NCBI RefSeq assembly: GCF_030528245.1
Contig: NZ_JAUMZG010000015.1
Location: 1-34,526, forward strand
DNA: 34,526 bases
Source of the DNA: Campylobacter sp.
GTDB taxonomy: Bacteria > Campylobacterota > Campylobacteria > Campylobacterales > Campylobacteraceae
Reading direction: 5' to 3'
Shown here: positions 15,773 to 24,779 of the stretch, one piece after another
Numbering within the stretch: position 1 is the first letter of the stretch
Layout of the letters: each line of letters opens with the position of its first letter
Notes under the pieces: model-generated
Told to the model about the DNA's origin: nothing
What the model saw: the letters and a program-made list of their open reading frames with translations, nothing else
Databases searched by the model: none
Position numbers and translations under genes: made by a program

Positions 15773-16990
15773 ATGAAAAATTCTATTAAAAAGGCGGTTT
15801 TGGCTTATTCTGGCGGGCTGGATACAAGCATCATTTTAAAATGGCTCCAGGATGAATACGGCTGCGAGGTACTTACCTTCACGGCTGATATCGGGCAGGG
15901 TGAGGAGCTAGAGCCTGCAAGGGCGAAAGCCTTGGCTTTGGGTGTGAAAAAGGAGAATATTTTCATCGAGGACCTTCGGGAGGAATTTGTAAGGGACTAT
16001 GTTTTCCCCATGTTTAGAGCCAATGCGCTTTATGAGGGGGAGTATTTGCTCGGCACAAGCATCGCCCGACCCCTCATCGCCAAAACTCAGGCGCTAATCG
16101 CCCTTCGCGAGGGTGCTGACGCCCTAAGTCACGGCGCTACGGGTAAGGGAAACGATCAGGTGCGCTTTGAGCTGGGTTACTCGGCCTTTGCGCCAAATTT
16201 GCACATCATCGCGCCCTGGAGAGAGTGGGATCTAAACAGCCGCGAAAAACTCCTAGCCTACGCGCAAAAACACGGCATAGACATCGCTAAAAAGGGGGAG
16301 GCGCCGCCCTATTCTATGGATGCGAATTTGCTGCATATCTCCTATGAGGGGCTGGTGCTTGAGGACCCGGCAAAGCCCGCTGACGGGGCGATGTGGCGCT
16401 GGAGTAGGGACCCCAAAGATGCCCCGGATGAGGGCGAGGTAGTGGAGCTGGAATTTGCCCGCGGGGACCTGGTGGCGATAAACGACGAAAGACTGAGCCC
16501 TGCCGCGCTACTTGCAAGACTTAACGCGCTGGGTGCCAAGCACGGCTGTGGGCGGCTTGACTTGGTGGAAAATCGCTTCGTGGGGATGAAGAGCAGGGGG
16601 TGCTATGAGACGCCGGGGGGGGCGATTTTACTCAAGGCACACAGGGCGATGGAGAGCATCACGCTGGATAAGGAAGCGGCGCATCTTAAGGACGAGCTGA
16701 TGCCAAAATATGCGCATCTCATTTACAATGGGCTTTGGTTTTCGCCTGAGCGTCTGATGCTCCAAGCCCTCATCGATGAGAGTCAAAAATTTGTGAGCGG
16801 GAGGGTGGGGCTTGAGCTTTATAAGGGTAATGTGATCGTGCGAAGTAGGGAAAGCGCAAACAGCCTCTACGATGCGACTTATTCGACCTTTGAGGAGGAT
16901 GAGGTTTATGACCACAAGGATGCGGCGGGCTTTATCAAGCTCAACGCCCTGCGTTTTATCATCGCAGGCAAGAACGGACGGGGGTTTTGA
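15773..16990 (+). CDS. argG: Argininosuccinate synthase
   Basis: A 405-residue enzyme that joins citrulline and aspartate with ATP in arginine synthesis. The N-type ATP pyrophosphatase loop is [12 protein letters not shown], followed by [42 protein letters not shown] and [12 protein letters not shown]. The ATG is set by AAGGAG 6 bases upstream (a TTG six bases before would overlap that site). thiH follows only 9 bases after the stop, so they are probably co-transcribed even though the pathways differ. A G8 run lies in the gene. Confidence 0.97.
   Translation: MKNSIKKAVLAYSGGLDTSIILKWLQDEYGCEVLTFTADIGQGEELEPARAKALALGVKKENIFIEDLREEFVRDYVFPMFRANALYEGEYLLGTSIARPLIAKTQALIALREGADALSHGATGKGNDQVRFELGYSAFAPNLHIIAPWREWDLNSREKLLAYAQKHGIDIAKKGEAPPYSMDANLLHISYEGLVLEDPAKPADGAMWRWSRDPKDAPDEGEVVELEFARGDLVAINDERLSPAALLARLNALGAKHGCGRLDLVENRFVGMKSRGCYETPGGAILLKAHRAMESITLDKEAAHLKDELMPKYAHLIYNGLWFSPERLMLQALIDESQKFVSGRVGLELYKGNVIVRSRESANSLYDATYSTFEEDEVYDHKDAAGFIKLNALRFIIAGKNGRGF
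16615..16622 (+). repeat. G8 homopolymer inside argG
   Basis: Eight Gs span the codons for the conserved Pro-Gly-Gly of CYETPGG. The frame is intact. A one-base slip would truncate the last third of the enzyme. Confidence 0.9.
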
Positions 16991-16999
16991 AGGACAACG

Positions 17000-18103
17000 G
17001 TGGAAGAAATTTTTGAAAAAATTCAAAAAATGGTGCGAAACTATGAGCCGCGGGATTTCACCTCCGAGCAAGTGAGGGCGGCCTTAGCCTCTAAAAATCC
17101 TAGCCCAGAGCATTTGCAAGCCCTACTTAGTGTGCGCGCCGAGGGGATGATCGAGGAGCTAGCACTGAGGGCGAGAGAGCTTCGACTGAAATATTTTGGA
17201 AACGCGGTCAATCTCTTCACCCCGCTTTATCTTTCCAATCACTGCAACAGCAAATGCACATATTGTGGCTTTCAAAAGGGCAATAAAATCCGCCGATCCA
17301 AGCTTAACGAAGCAGAAATTCACGCCGAAATGAGAGCCATCTCCCAAAGCGGCTTGCAAGAAATCATCCTGCTCACCGGTGAGGGTAGGGAGCACGCCTC
17401 GCCTGAGTATATCGCCCACGCCTGCAAGATAGCGCGGGAGTATTTTAGGGTCGTGGGTGTGGAAATTTACGCGATGCGTGAGGAAGAATACGCCCTCTTG
17501 CACGCTGCGGGCTGTGATTTTGTAACGATTTTTCAAGAAACTTACAATCCAAAAGCCTACAAAAAATTCCACATCAGTGGGGAAAAAAGCGATTTTTTCT
17601 ACCGCTTTGGTGGGCAGGAGAGGGCTTTGAGGGCTGGGATGCGAGGCGTGGCTTTTGGCGCACTTTTGGGCTTGGATGATTTTAGAAAAGATGCCATGTT
17701 TTGCGCGCTTCATGCCTATTTTTTGCAGGCCAAATACCCTGCTGCTGAGCTTTCCCTCTCCATCCCTCGCCTGCGGCCCATCATCAACAATGCCAAAATT
17801 CATCCCAAGGATGTCGGCGAAAGAAGGCTTTTGCAGGTGCTTTGTGCTTACCGCATTTTTTTGCCCTTTGCGGGCATCACCATCTCAAGTCGCGAGCGAG
17901 CGGGCTTTCGCGATGAGACTTTGGCCTTAGGAGCGACCAAGATGAGCGCTGGGGTGAGTGTGGGGATAGGGGAGCATTCTGGGGAAAAAAGCGGCGATGC
18001 GCAGTTTGAAATCACCGATGCTAGAAGCGTGGATGAAATTTTAAAGATGCTTAAGAGTCGTTCTTTTGAGCCTGTGATGGGTGATAGTCTCTATGTGGGA
18101 TAA
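17000..18103 (+). CDS. thiH: 2-iminoacetate synthase ThiH (radical SAM)
   Basis: A 367-residue radical SAM enzyme that cleaves tyrosine to 2-iminoacetate (dehydroglycine) and p-cresol for the thiazole ring of thiamine. The Fe-S motif is Cys82-x3-Cys86-x2-Cys89 (NHCNSKCTYCGF), with LTGEGREHASPEYI, IFQETYNPKAYKKFH, LSIPRLRPI and ISSRERAGFRD also typical. GTG 17000 is the likely start because AAGGA lies 5 bases before it. It follows argG by 9 bases and overlaps a ThiE/TenI-family gene. The partner thiG is 12 kb away at 30425-31189. Confidence 0.95.
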   Translation: MEEIFEKIQKMVRNYEPRDFTSEQVRAALASKNPSPEHLQALLSVRAEGMIEELALRARELRLKYFGNAVNLFTPLYLSNHCNSKCTYCGFQKGNKIRRSKLNEAEIHAEMRAISQSGLQEIILLTGEGREHASPEYIAHACKIAREYFRVVGVEIYAMREEEYALLHAAGCDFVTIFQETYNPKAYKKFHISGEKSDFFYRFGGQERALRAGMRGVAFGALLGLDDFRKDAMFCALHAYFLQAKYPAAELSLSIPRLRPIINNAKIHPKDVGERRLLQVLCAYRIFLPFAGITISSRERAGFRDETLALGATKMSAGVSVGIGEHSGEKSGDAQFEITDARSVDEILKMLKSRSFEPVMGDSLYVG

Positions 18104-18707
18104 AAAAATTTTAGCCATTTCTGATAGCTCTTGTGTGGAGGGGGATTTTCTAACGCACTTGGCAAGGCTTGTGAGGGCTGGGGTTGATGGGGTGGTTTTG
18201 CGGGAGAGGGGTCTGAGTGAGGATGAGTATTTTGACGCGGCGAGGGAGGTGCTAAAAATTTGCAAAAAGCACGGTGCGACTTGCATTTTGCATTATTTTG
18301 ACCGGCAGGCGCTGCGCCTGAATCATCGCTATTTTCACGCGCCCTTGCCACTTTTGAGGCAGGAGGCGAGACTGCGGAGGCATTTTCACATCCTCGGCAC
18401 TTCGGTGCATAGCAAGGAGGAGCTTTTGGAGGCGGTAAATTACGGGGTTAATTACGCCTTTGCGGGGCATATTTTTGAAAGCTCTTGCAAGGAGGGGCTT
18501 GAGGGACGGGGGGTGGAATTTTTAAAATCTCTGCTACAATTTAGTCCCATCCCGCTTTATGCCATAGGCGGCGTGAGGCTTGAAAACATCGCTATTTTTC
18601 AAAATTTAAGCGTGGCTGGGGTTTGCATGAGGGAGGCTCTGATGCGTAAGATGGAGCTTAAGGATTATCTTAAGCTTTGCAAAAAGGGCCTAATAGGCGT
18701 ATCTTAG
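18093..18707 (+). CDS. ThiE/TenI family protein, closer to TenI (thiazole tautomerase-like)
   Basis: A 204-residue TIM-barrel protein of the thiamine-phosphate synthase/TenI family. The pattern GVDGVVLRERGLSEDEY near the N-terminus and PLYAIGGVRLENI near the C-terminus are family hallmarks. The stretch that in ThiE reads roughly NDR...GVHLGQ is here HYFDRQALRLNHRYFHAPLPLL, so ThiE catalytic residues are not well kept. With thiH just upstream, a role like TenI, tautomerising the thiazole product, is the better guess. ATG 18093 overlaps thiH by 11 bases and has GGGTGA upstream; GTG 18081 is an alternative. The 3' end overlaps the convergent autotransporter by 18 bases. Confidence 0.75.
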   Translation: MWDKKILAISDSSCVEGDFLTHLARLVRAGVDGVVLRERGLSEDEYFDAAREVLKICKKHGATCILHYFDRQALRLNHRYFHAPLPLLRQEARLRRHFHILGTSVHSKEELLEAVNYGVNYAFAGHIFESSCKEGLEGRGVEFLKSLLQFSPIPLYAIGGVRLENIAIFQNLSVAGVCMREALMRKMELKDYLKLCKKGLIGVS

Positions 18708-18710
18708 GCC
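18681..18710 (-). terminator. Intrinsic terminator of the autotransporter gene
   Basis: On the minus strand GGCCTAA (18710-18704) and TTAGGCC (18693-18687) form a 7-bp stem with a 10-base loop, then C and TTTTT (18685-18681). The hairpin overlaps the last codons and stop of both this gene and the convergent ThiE/TenI gene. Confidence 0.6.
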
Positions 18711-21470
18711 TATGTTGAAAATATGCCCCTCTTTTTTCTTTAAATTTTTGAAAGAAATATCATACTGTGTGTCCAATTTAAAATAAGGCGACAAATAGTA
18801 AATCATAGTGAAATTTGCAAAAGTGAGATGCTTATTTTGTCGCATGCCTTTGATGTTTGCGGCCGCATGGTTTTGCCAGGAGGCTTCAAAGTCAAAATTG
18901 CTAGGATTGAGCGCGAAGCTATGACGAAGCTCGCCCTCAAGCTCTATTGCATTGAAAAGCATCGTGCCGCGCAAGCCCCCGATGATCTTATTCAAATGGT
19001 AGTTTTTCTTTTCAGCCCTAAAGCCCAAATTCGCATTTTCACTGAAGGCCCCTTTGGAGATGTTTTCATTTGAAAAGGCCGTAAAAGGCGTGAATATCAC
19101 AGAGTGATGCGGCCATTCCTTACCCAGCTCCACATAGGCATTGGTGAGCTTGTCTTTGTGGGAGCTTTGCGAAAAGGTTTGATGGATAGGCCTATTCACC
19201 TCACTCGTAGCAAAGCCCATGCCCAAGGAGCCTAGCAAATAAAAGCTGTCAAAATCATAGCTGCCATAAAGGGAAAAATTCCTGTTTTTCACCTGAGTTT
19301 GCCCCGCAAATTTGTCAAAATTCGCATCACTGTTGGCGTTTAAGAAAACAAAGCCCAGCATAGAGCGCTCATCAATCCTAGCATCCGTGCCTAAGAAAAA
19401 GGCATTCAGTCGGACATCAGCACCAGCATAAATATCGCTTGAAAGCTTAAATTTACTCTGCAGAGCGCCCGTATAAATCCCGCTATCATCCTGTCTTCTC
19501 AAGTAATTGAGTCGCTGTGAAATTTTGTGATGGACAAGCTCATTTTGCTTAGCTAGGATGTGATTACTGGTGGAGTGGATTTCGCCCGTTAGAGTGTCGA
19601 TGATGGTAGGCATCGCTTTCACATCCGCATTGATCACCTCAAGCGCGGCCGTGTAAAGCGGCACAGTGCTATCCTTTTCATCCTCAAGGCTGAGGAGTAA
19701 ATTTTCAAAATTATCCGCCGCCCTTCTCGTCCTCTTATTGTCGTAGGATAGAGACTTCACCACAGCTTGAGTGGAATTTCTGCTGTGTGAAATTTGCATT
19801 TCTGTATCGTTGTAAAGCAGTTCTTTGACCTGAGTGAAGGCACTCAAATTTCCAAGCACGAAGTAGGTCCCATTGAAATTTTCAATCTTTTGCGCCTTAA
19901 GCAGGGTGTGGGTCTGCGGGGTGGAGCTGATGCTCGTAACCTGCATATTGGTAGCATCAACTATGAGCTTTGTGTTTTGCATATTCATGGTATTAGCCTC
20001 GATCTGACTTGCCGCATCTGCAAAAATTTTAGCATCCCCGCTCTCATTGTTGTAATTTTGAATGAAAACCTTGCCCCTCACATTCAAAGAACCGCCCTTG
20101 TTGGTTATCTCTTGGGTTTGGGAATTTTCTAAGGTCAGCATGCCATCAGTTTCTATGGTGATGGGGCTATTTTGATTATTTCCATTTTTTAGTTTTAGCT
20201 CTCCGCTCTCTATTTTCGTCTCTCCCGTGTAAGAATTTGTCCCACTTAGTATGAGAGTGCCCGTGCCCTTTTTATGCAGGCCGGCATCGCCCTTGATATC
20301 ATTACTCCAAGTGAGTTTATTTTGATCGGTATAGTTTCGATAGTCTAAATTCACCTCCACCATCTCTTTGTTATCTAAAAGTAGCCTTTTGTCAAAACGA
20401 GCCGGTCCATTTAGGGCCCGGTTTTGATCGAGCACCCCCCAGCCTATGGTGGGATTTGGTCCCTCTGTGAGTGTGGAGGTTGTGCCTTCTTGATTTGCGG
20501 TTGAGAGTATGGTTTGCACGACCAAATGATTATCCATCCAAGGATATTTTTCCCACACATTTGCCGCTGCGGCAGTTACGAGGGGGGTGGCAAAGGATGT
20601 TCCTTGCCCGCATTGATTTTGCAAAAAGCAATGCTCATGCGGCGCCGCTATGCCCCACATCTTCGCCCTCTCGCCGATTTTATTAACCCCAGTTGCGAAG
20701 CGATTTTGCCCATCGACGCTTGTTACAGCGATGAAGCCTTTTCTAGCATTCTTATACTCAAGCAAACTTGGCAAAGATGCCTGATCGTTTGCCATATCTT
20801 GGTTTTCATTACCCGCCGCCCAGACGAAAATTTTACTGGCTGTGAGTTTGTTGATGTGATTGTATAGCTGGTTTTGATATTGTTTCACTTGTTGCATGTC
20901 TTGGGTGGGATTGGTGCCGATGGAGTTGTTAAAAATGTGTGAATCTTTCAAGGTGCTAAGATAGGGTTGAGCGGATAAATTCAACGAGCCTTGATTATTG
21001 CCCCCGTCCCAGGCTGAAAGGGGGCTTAGGGTCGTGTGGGTGGCTATGAGGTGGGCGACCTTGGCACCGTGTCCTTGGATGCTTCTTTTGGTATCGCTGA
21101 TGGTGGCGTTTTTCATATTCAATCTTCGCTTCGTAGAATCGGCCTTTTCATAACCATCAAAAAAGCCATCCACGATGCCAATATTGCGCAATGTGTTTTC
21201 ATCCATAAAGTTATCCTGCAGCTGGGCCTGAGTCTGGGCGAATGTCTTAGGTTTTTGCGCCTTTAAAAAGACCGTTTGCCCGGATGAGGACGGCGCAGAG
21301 AGCTGGGGCCTTGTAGAGCTTGCACTGGAGGGGCTTGAGGTATGAAAAGTAGGCCTAAGAGCACTCCCCACTCCACCTCCCCCACCGCCCCCACAAGCGA
21401 CTAGGAGGAAACAACACAGCGGCATATTAAAGAAAAATAGTTGCTTTATTTTAATGTTGACTTTAACCAT
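18690..21470 (-). CDS. Lipidated subtilisin-type serine protease autotransporter
   Basis: A 926-residue type Va autotransporter. The signal peptide ends in a lipobox (LLVAC, Cys26), followed by seven Gly and a Ser/Pro-rich linker. The S8 protease domain has Asp101 (GIVDGF), His134 (GHGAKVAHLIA), the oxyanion Asn in FNNSIG and Ser292 (GQGTSFATP). A passenger-associated repeat (GTGTLILSGTNSYTGETKIESGELKL, two pieces of one motif) and a beta-helix-like stretch follow. The last about 280 residues form the beta barrel, ending in GLRYAY with the aromatic terminus. NalP of Neisseria is a known lipidated subtilase autotransporter of similar build. Substrates are unknown; it may mature itself or other surface proteins. 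ATG 21470 is preferred to 21488 because AAAGG precedes it and the promoter lies so close that 21488 would be leaderless. Confidence 0.9.
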   Translation of the reverse strand: MVKVNIKIKQLFFFNMPLCCFLLVACGGGGGGGVGSALRPTFHTSSPSSASSTRPQLSAPSSSGQTVFLKAQKPKTFAQTQAQLQDNFMDENTLRNIGIVDGFFDGYEKADSTKRRLNMKNATISDTKRSIQGHGAKVAHLIATHTTLSPLSAWDGGNNQGSLNLSAQPYLSTLKDSHIFNNSIGTNPTQDMQQVKQYQNQLYNHINKLTASKIFVWAAGNENQDMANDQASLPSLLEYKNARKGFIAVTSVDGQNRFATGVNKIGERAKMWGIAAPHEHCFLQNQCGQGTSFATPLVTAAAANVWEKYPWMDNHLVVQTILSTANQEGTTSTLTEGPNPTIGWGVLDQNRALNGPARFDKRLLLDNKEMVEVNLDYRNYTDQNKLTWSNDIKGDAGLHKKGTGTLILSGTNSYTGETKIESGELKLKNGNNQNSPITIETDGMLTLENSQTQEITNKGGSLNVRGKVFIQNYNNESGDAKIFADAASQIEANTMNMQNTKLIVDATNMQVTSISSTPQTHTLLKAQKIENFNGTYFVLGNLSAFTQVKELLYNDTEMQISHSRNSTQAVVKSLSYDNKRTRRAADNFENLLLSLEDEKDSTVPLYTAALEVINADVKAMPTIIDTLTGEIHSTSNHILAKQNELVHHKISQRLNYLRRQDDSGIYTGALQSKFKLSSDIYAGADVRLNAFFLGTDARIDERSMLGFVFLNANSDANFDKFAGQTQVKNRNFSLYGSYDFDSFYLLGSLGMGFATSEVNRPIHQTFSQSSHKDKLTNAYVELGKEWPHHSVIFTPFTAFSNENISKGAFSENANLGFRAEKKNYHLNKIIGGLRGTMLFNAIELEGELRHSFALNPSNFDFEASWQNHAAANIKGMRQNKHLTFANFTMIYYLSPYFKLDTQYDISFKNLKKKEGHIFNIGLRYAY

Positions 21471-21493
21471 GATCAAACCTTTAACCATTTAAA

Positions 21494-21533
21494 ATTATAA
21501 TTACGAAATATTTTAAATCAAAAAAAAAAAAAA
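21494..21533 (-). promoter_or_regulatory. Autotransporter promoter with T14 tract at the -35
   Basis: On the minus strand a run of 14 Ts (21533-21520) is followed by GATTTAAAATATTTCG and then TATAAT (21499-21494). The -35-like TTTGAT (21522-21517) overlaps the end of the run with a 17-base spacer. Transcription would start near 21487 and leave about 17 bases before ATG 21470. The length of the tract could affect promoter strength. Confidence 0.5.
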
Positions 21534-21865
21534 TGCAATAAAAAATTTATACTTATTTGATTAGAAAACCATTTAATTTGAATGCTTTGCTAAATTAATG
21601 GAATTTATAGCTTGTCTTAGATTGTTCTAAGAAACAATGATGAACATGAAATCTTAGAGTATAAAAACATTAAAGCGTCAAACTAACTAAGCAAAAATAA
21701 AGTTAAATTTAAATAAACTCCGCTTTTTGCGCTACGAAAACTAACAAAAATTTTCAGGAAAGTATTTTCAAAATTTGGCATTTGTTTTGAAAATAGTTGG
21801 GTGGGTGTTTTATCCAGCCTTGTGCGCAAAAGTCAAAATGCGATTTTATTTACAGGAGCTTGACG
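21534..21865. other. Intergenic region between the autotransporter and rpmJ
   Basis: About 330 A+T-rich bases without a supported gene. It holds a short dyad CTTAGA-TTGT-TCTAAG overlapped by ATTGTT/AACAAT near 21615-21640, a second copy of TCTTAGA near 21652, a -10-like TATAAA near 21660, and the 11-bp hairpin listed separately. The promoter of the ribosomal-protein operon must lie here but I cannot choose one -10 with confidence. An infA gene, which I expect just before rpmJ in C. jejuni, is not present. Confidence 0.6.
21763..21795 (+). repeat. Perfect 11-bp inverted repeat upstream of rpmJ
   Basis: TATTTTCAAAA (21763-21773) and TTTTGAAAATA (21785-21795) are separated by TTTGGCATTTG. It lies about 70 bases before the rpmJ ATG. 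It may be an operator, or a leader hairpin used in autoregulation by a ribosomal protein such as S4. No T-run follows, so it is not an obvious terminator. Confidence 0.6.
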
Positions 21866-21979
21866 ATGAAGGTTAGACCATCCGTTAAGAAAATGTGCGA
21901 TAAGTGCAAGGTGGTGCGCCGCAGGGGCGTTGTCCGTATCATTTGTGAAAATCCAAAACACAAACAAAGACAAGGATAA
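21866..21979 (+). CDS. rpmJ: 50S ribosomal protein L36
   Basis: A 37-residue bL36: [20 protein letters not shown] then [17 protein letters not shown]. It is the zinc-ribbon type, with Cys11, Cys14, Cys27 and His32 as metal ligands. AGGAG lies 7 bases before the ATG. An upstream in-frame ATG at 21797 would add a non-family extension and is rejected. First gene of rpmJ-rpsM-rpsK-rpsD-rpoA-rplQ. Confidence 0.97.
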   Translation: MKVRPSVKKMCDKCKVVRRRGVVRIICENPKHKQRQG

Positions 21980-21982
21980 AGT

Positions 21983-22348
21983 ATGGCTCGTATTGCAGGT
22001 GTGGATTTACCGAAAAGAAAGAGGATTGAATATGGCTTGACCTATATTTACGGCATAGGGCTTTACAGCTCAAGGCAGATTCTTGATAAAACGGGAATTT
22101 CTTATGATAAGAGGGTTAGTGAACTGAGCGAGGATGAGGCTGCGGCTATTCGTAAGGAAATTCAAGGGCATTATAGAGTGGAGGGTGATTTGCGTAAGCA
22201 GGTGGCTATGGACATCAAAGCTTTGATGGATTTGGGAAGTTATAGGGGCCTAAGGCATAGGAAGGGCTTGCCAGTGCGTGGCCAAAAAACAAAAACAAAT
22301 GCTAGAACCCGTAAAGGCAAGAGAAAAACAGTGGGTGCAAAATCGTAA
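21983..22348 (+). CDS. rpsM: 30S ribosomal protein S13
   Basis: A 121-residue uS13 of the small-subunit head that contacts P-site tRNA. It reads [20 protein letters not shown] at the start, [19 protein letters not shown] with the helix-hairpin-helix, and [25 protein letters not shown] at the basic C-terminus. It begins 3 bases after the rpmJ stop. Confidence 0.98.
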   Translation: MARIAGVDLPKRKRIEYGLTYIYGIGLYSSRQILDKTGISYDKRVSELSEDEAAAIRKEIQGHYRVEGDLRKQVAMDIKALMDLGSYRGLRHRKGLPVRGQKTKTNARTRKGKRKTVGAKS

Positions 22349-22357
22349 GGATTAAAA

Positions 22358-22750
22358 ATGGCAAAAAGAAAAGTTGTGAAGAAAAAGCTTGCTAAAAAAA
22401 ACATAGCGAGGGGTATCGTTTATATCAGTGCCACTTTTAACAATACTATGGTTACGGTTACTGATGAAATGGGAAATACGATTGCTTGGAGTAGTGCGGG
22501 AGGACTCGGATTTAAGGGCTCTAAAAAATCCACCCCCTATGCCGCCCAACAAGCTGTAGAAGATGCGATGAATAAGGCAAAAGAACACGGTATCAAAGAA
22601 GTGGGCATTAAGGTGCAAGGACCAGGAAGCGGTCGAGAAACAGCTATAAAAAGTGTCGGAGCTATTGAGGGCGTCAAGGTAACTTTTTTGAAAGATATTA
22701 CCCCTTTAGCACATAATGGTTGCAGACCGCCTAAGCGTCGTCGTGTCTGA
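22358..22750 (+). CDS. rpsK: 30S ribosomal protein S11
   Basis: A 130-residue uS11 of the platform region. Conserved stretches are [56 protein letters not shown] and the end [18 protein letters not shown]. It follows rpsM by 9 bases with AAGGA upstream. Confidence 0.98.
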   Translation: MAKRKVVKKKLAKKNIARGIVYISATFNNTMVTVTDEMGNTIAWSSAGGLGFKGSKKSTPYAAQQAVEDAMNKAKEHGIKEVGIKVQGPGSGRETAIKSVGAIEGVKVTFLKDITPLAHNGCRPPKRRRV

Positions 22751-22769
22751 GAAAATTTAGGAGAGTGTT

Positions 22770-23396
22770 ATGGCAAGATATAGAGGACCGGTAGAGAAAT
22801 TAGAAAGACGCTTTGGAGTCAGCCTTGCATTGAAGGGTGAAAGAAGATTAGCGGGTAAAAGTGCGCTTGATAAACGTCCCTATGCGCCGGGTCAGCACGG
22901 AGCAAGAAGGGGTAAGATAAGCGAATATGGACTTCAGCTTAGAGAGAAGCAGAAGGCCAAATTTATGTATGGTGTGAGTGAAAAGCAGTTTAGAAGACTC
23001 TTTGCCGAAGCAGCGAGAAGGGATGGCAATACAGGAGTTTTACTCATCCAACTTTTGGAGCAAAGGCTTGATAATGTCGTTTATAGAATGGGCTTTGCGA
23101 CAACGCGCCGTTTTGCGAGACAGCTTGTAACGCATGGACATATTTTGGTCAATGGCAAACGCGTGGATATTCCGAGCTTTAGAGTTTTAGCGGGAGCGAA
23201 AGTTGAAGTGGTTGAAAAAAGTAAAAACAATCCGCAAATCACGAGAGCCATTGAACTAACCGCACAAACGGGGATTGTGGCTTGGGTTGATGTGGAGAAA
23301 GATAAAAGATTTGGAATTTTTACTAGAAAACCAGAGCGTGAGGAGGTGATCATTCCGGTTGAGGAAAGATTTATTGTTGAGCTTTATTCAAAATAA
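22770..23396 (+). CDS. rpsD: 30S ribosomal protein S4
   Basis: A 208-residue uS4 that nucleates 16S rRNA assembly and in many bacteria represses its own operon. The start [28 protein letters not shown], and the S4 RNA-binding domain [19 protein letters not shown] with [21 protein letters not shown] are clear. There are no N-terminal zinc cysteines (C- form). AGGAG lies before the ATG. Confidence 0.98.
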   Translation: MARYRGPVEKLERRFGVSLALKGERRLAGKSALDKRPYAPGQHGARRGKISEYGLQLREKQKAKFMYGVSEKQFRRLFAEAARRDGNTGVLLIQLLEQRLDNVVYRMGFATTRRFARQLVTHGHILVNGKRVDIPSFRVLAGAKVEVVEKSKNNPQITRAIELTAQTGIVAWVDVEKDKRFGIFTRKPEREEVIIPVEERFIVELYSK

Positions 23397-23408
23397 TAAG
23401 GGCTAACG

Positions 23409-24422
23409 ATGAGAAACATTACAATATCTGCTTATACGCCGACAGAATTTACCATAGAAAGCATCAGCGATAATGTAGCTAAAATCAGTGCTTGGCCTTT
23501 TGAAATAGGCTATGGAGTTACCCTAGCGCATCCTTTACGTCGACTGCTTTATACTAGCACCATAGGCTATGCGCCGACTGCTGTTTATATTGAGGGTGTG
23601 GCTCACGAGTTTGATAGTATGCGTGGTATGTTAGAAGATGTGGCGCTTTTTATTATCAATCTTAAAAAATTGCGTTTCAAGCTTAAAAACAATGAACAAA
23701 AAGAAGAGCTTGAATTCCACTTCAAAGGGCCCAAAGAAATTCATGGAAAAGATTTGAATAACGCTCAAGTTGAGGTGGTGAATAGCGATGCTTATCTTGC
23801 GACCATCAACGAAGATGCGGATTTAAAATTCAGTCTTGTGATTGAAAGGGGCATTGGTTATGTGCCAAGCGAAGAGATTAAAGAAGGGCTAAATGATCCT
23901 AAATTTATAGCTTTGGACGCCTTTTTCACTCCTGTCAGAGAAGCGACTTATGATATTGAAAAAGTGTTGTTTGAGGATAATCCAGATTATGAAAAGGTCG
24001 TACTTACGATTAAAACTGATGGACAAATCACTCCCAATGAAGCTTTTCAAAATGCTTTGGAAGCCATGTATAAACAATTATCTGTGTTTGATAAAATCAC
24101 CAATGCTAGGACAGTGATTAAGGCTCAGGTTTCAAATACAGAGCTTGAAAATACCAAACTGCTGCAAAATATTATCGATTTGAATTTGAGCGCTAGGAGT
24201 TATAATTGCCTTGAAAAAGCAGGTATTGTTTATATCGGTGAGCTCGCTTTGATGAGCGTTAGTGAACTTACAGGGATTAAAAATTTGGGTAAAAAATCTC
24301 TTGAAGAAATCAAAAACATCATGGATAGCATAGGCTTTGCTGTTGGCACTTCTAAACTTCACGATAATAAAGAATTGCTTAAGAAAAAAATTGAAGAATT
24401 AAAAGCGCAAAACGAAGGATAA
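23409..24422 (+). CDS. rpoA: DNA-directed RNA polymerase subunit alpha
   Basis: A 337-residue alpha subunit. The N-terminal domain for dimerisation and beta/beta' assembly shows [26 protein letters not shown] and [13 protein letters not shown]. After a short linker the C-terminal domain (about 255-325) shows [22 protein letters not shown] and [17 protein letters not shown], which bind UP elements and activators. It is 12 bases after rpsD and 3 before rplQ. Confidence 0.98.
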   Translation: MRNITISAYTPTEFTIESISDNVAKISAWPFEIGYGVTLAHPLRRLLYTSTIGYAPTAVYIEGVAHEFDSMRGMLEDVALFIINLKKLRFKLKNNEQKEELEFHFKGPKEIHGKDLNNAQVEVVNSDAYLATINEDADLKFSLVIERGIGYVPSEEIKEGLNDPKFIALDAFFTPVREATYDIEKVLFEDNPDYEKVVLTIKTDGQITPNEAFQNALEAMYKQLSVFDKITNARTVIKAQVSNTELENTKLLQNIIDLNLSARSYNCLEKAGIVYIGELALMSVSELTGIKNLGKKSLEEIKNIMDSIGFAVGTSKLHDNKELLKKKIEELKAQNEG

Positions 24423-24425
24423 AAA

Positions 24426-24779
24426 ATGAGACATAAACACGGATACAGAAAACTCGGCAGGACTTCATCGCACCGTGCTGCTTTGCTTAAAAATCTTACC
24501 ATAGCTCTTGTAAGTAATGGTAAGATTGAAACAACTCTTCCCAAAGCTAAAGAATTGAGAGGCTATGTGGAAAAACTCATTACCAAAGCTAGAGAGGGCG
24601 ATTTTAATGCCCATAGGGCGGTTTTTGCCGCCCTACAAGACAAGAGTGCAACTCATAAGTTGGTGAGCGAAATCGCTCCACTATTCAAAGAAAGAAATGG
24701 TGGCTATACGAGAATCATCAAAACGAGAATTCGACGCGGTGATGCTGCTGAAATGGCCTTCATTGAATTTGTGGAGTAG
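24426..24779 (+). CDS. rplQ: 50S ribosomal protein L17
   Basis: A 117-residue bL17, with the start [41 protein letters not shown], and the end [24 protein letters not shown]. Last gene of the operon. I see no strong intrinsic terminator after it; a weak ATCAATT/AATTGAT dyad lies at 24811-24828. Confidence 0.98.
   Translation: MRHKHGYRKLGRTSSHRAALLKNLTIALVSNGKIETTLPKAKELRGYVEKLITKAREGDFNAHRAVFAALQDKSATHKLVSEIAPLFKERNGGYTRIIKTRIRRGDAAEMAFIEFVE

Noticed and set aside
21360-21395. G-rich codons for the Gly7 of the autotransporter as a phase-variation tract
   Set aside because: The Gs are interrupted (GGGGGCGGTGGGGGAGGTGG) and no single run exceeds five.
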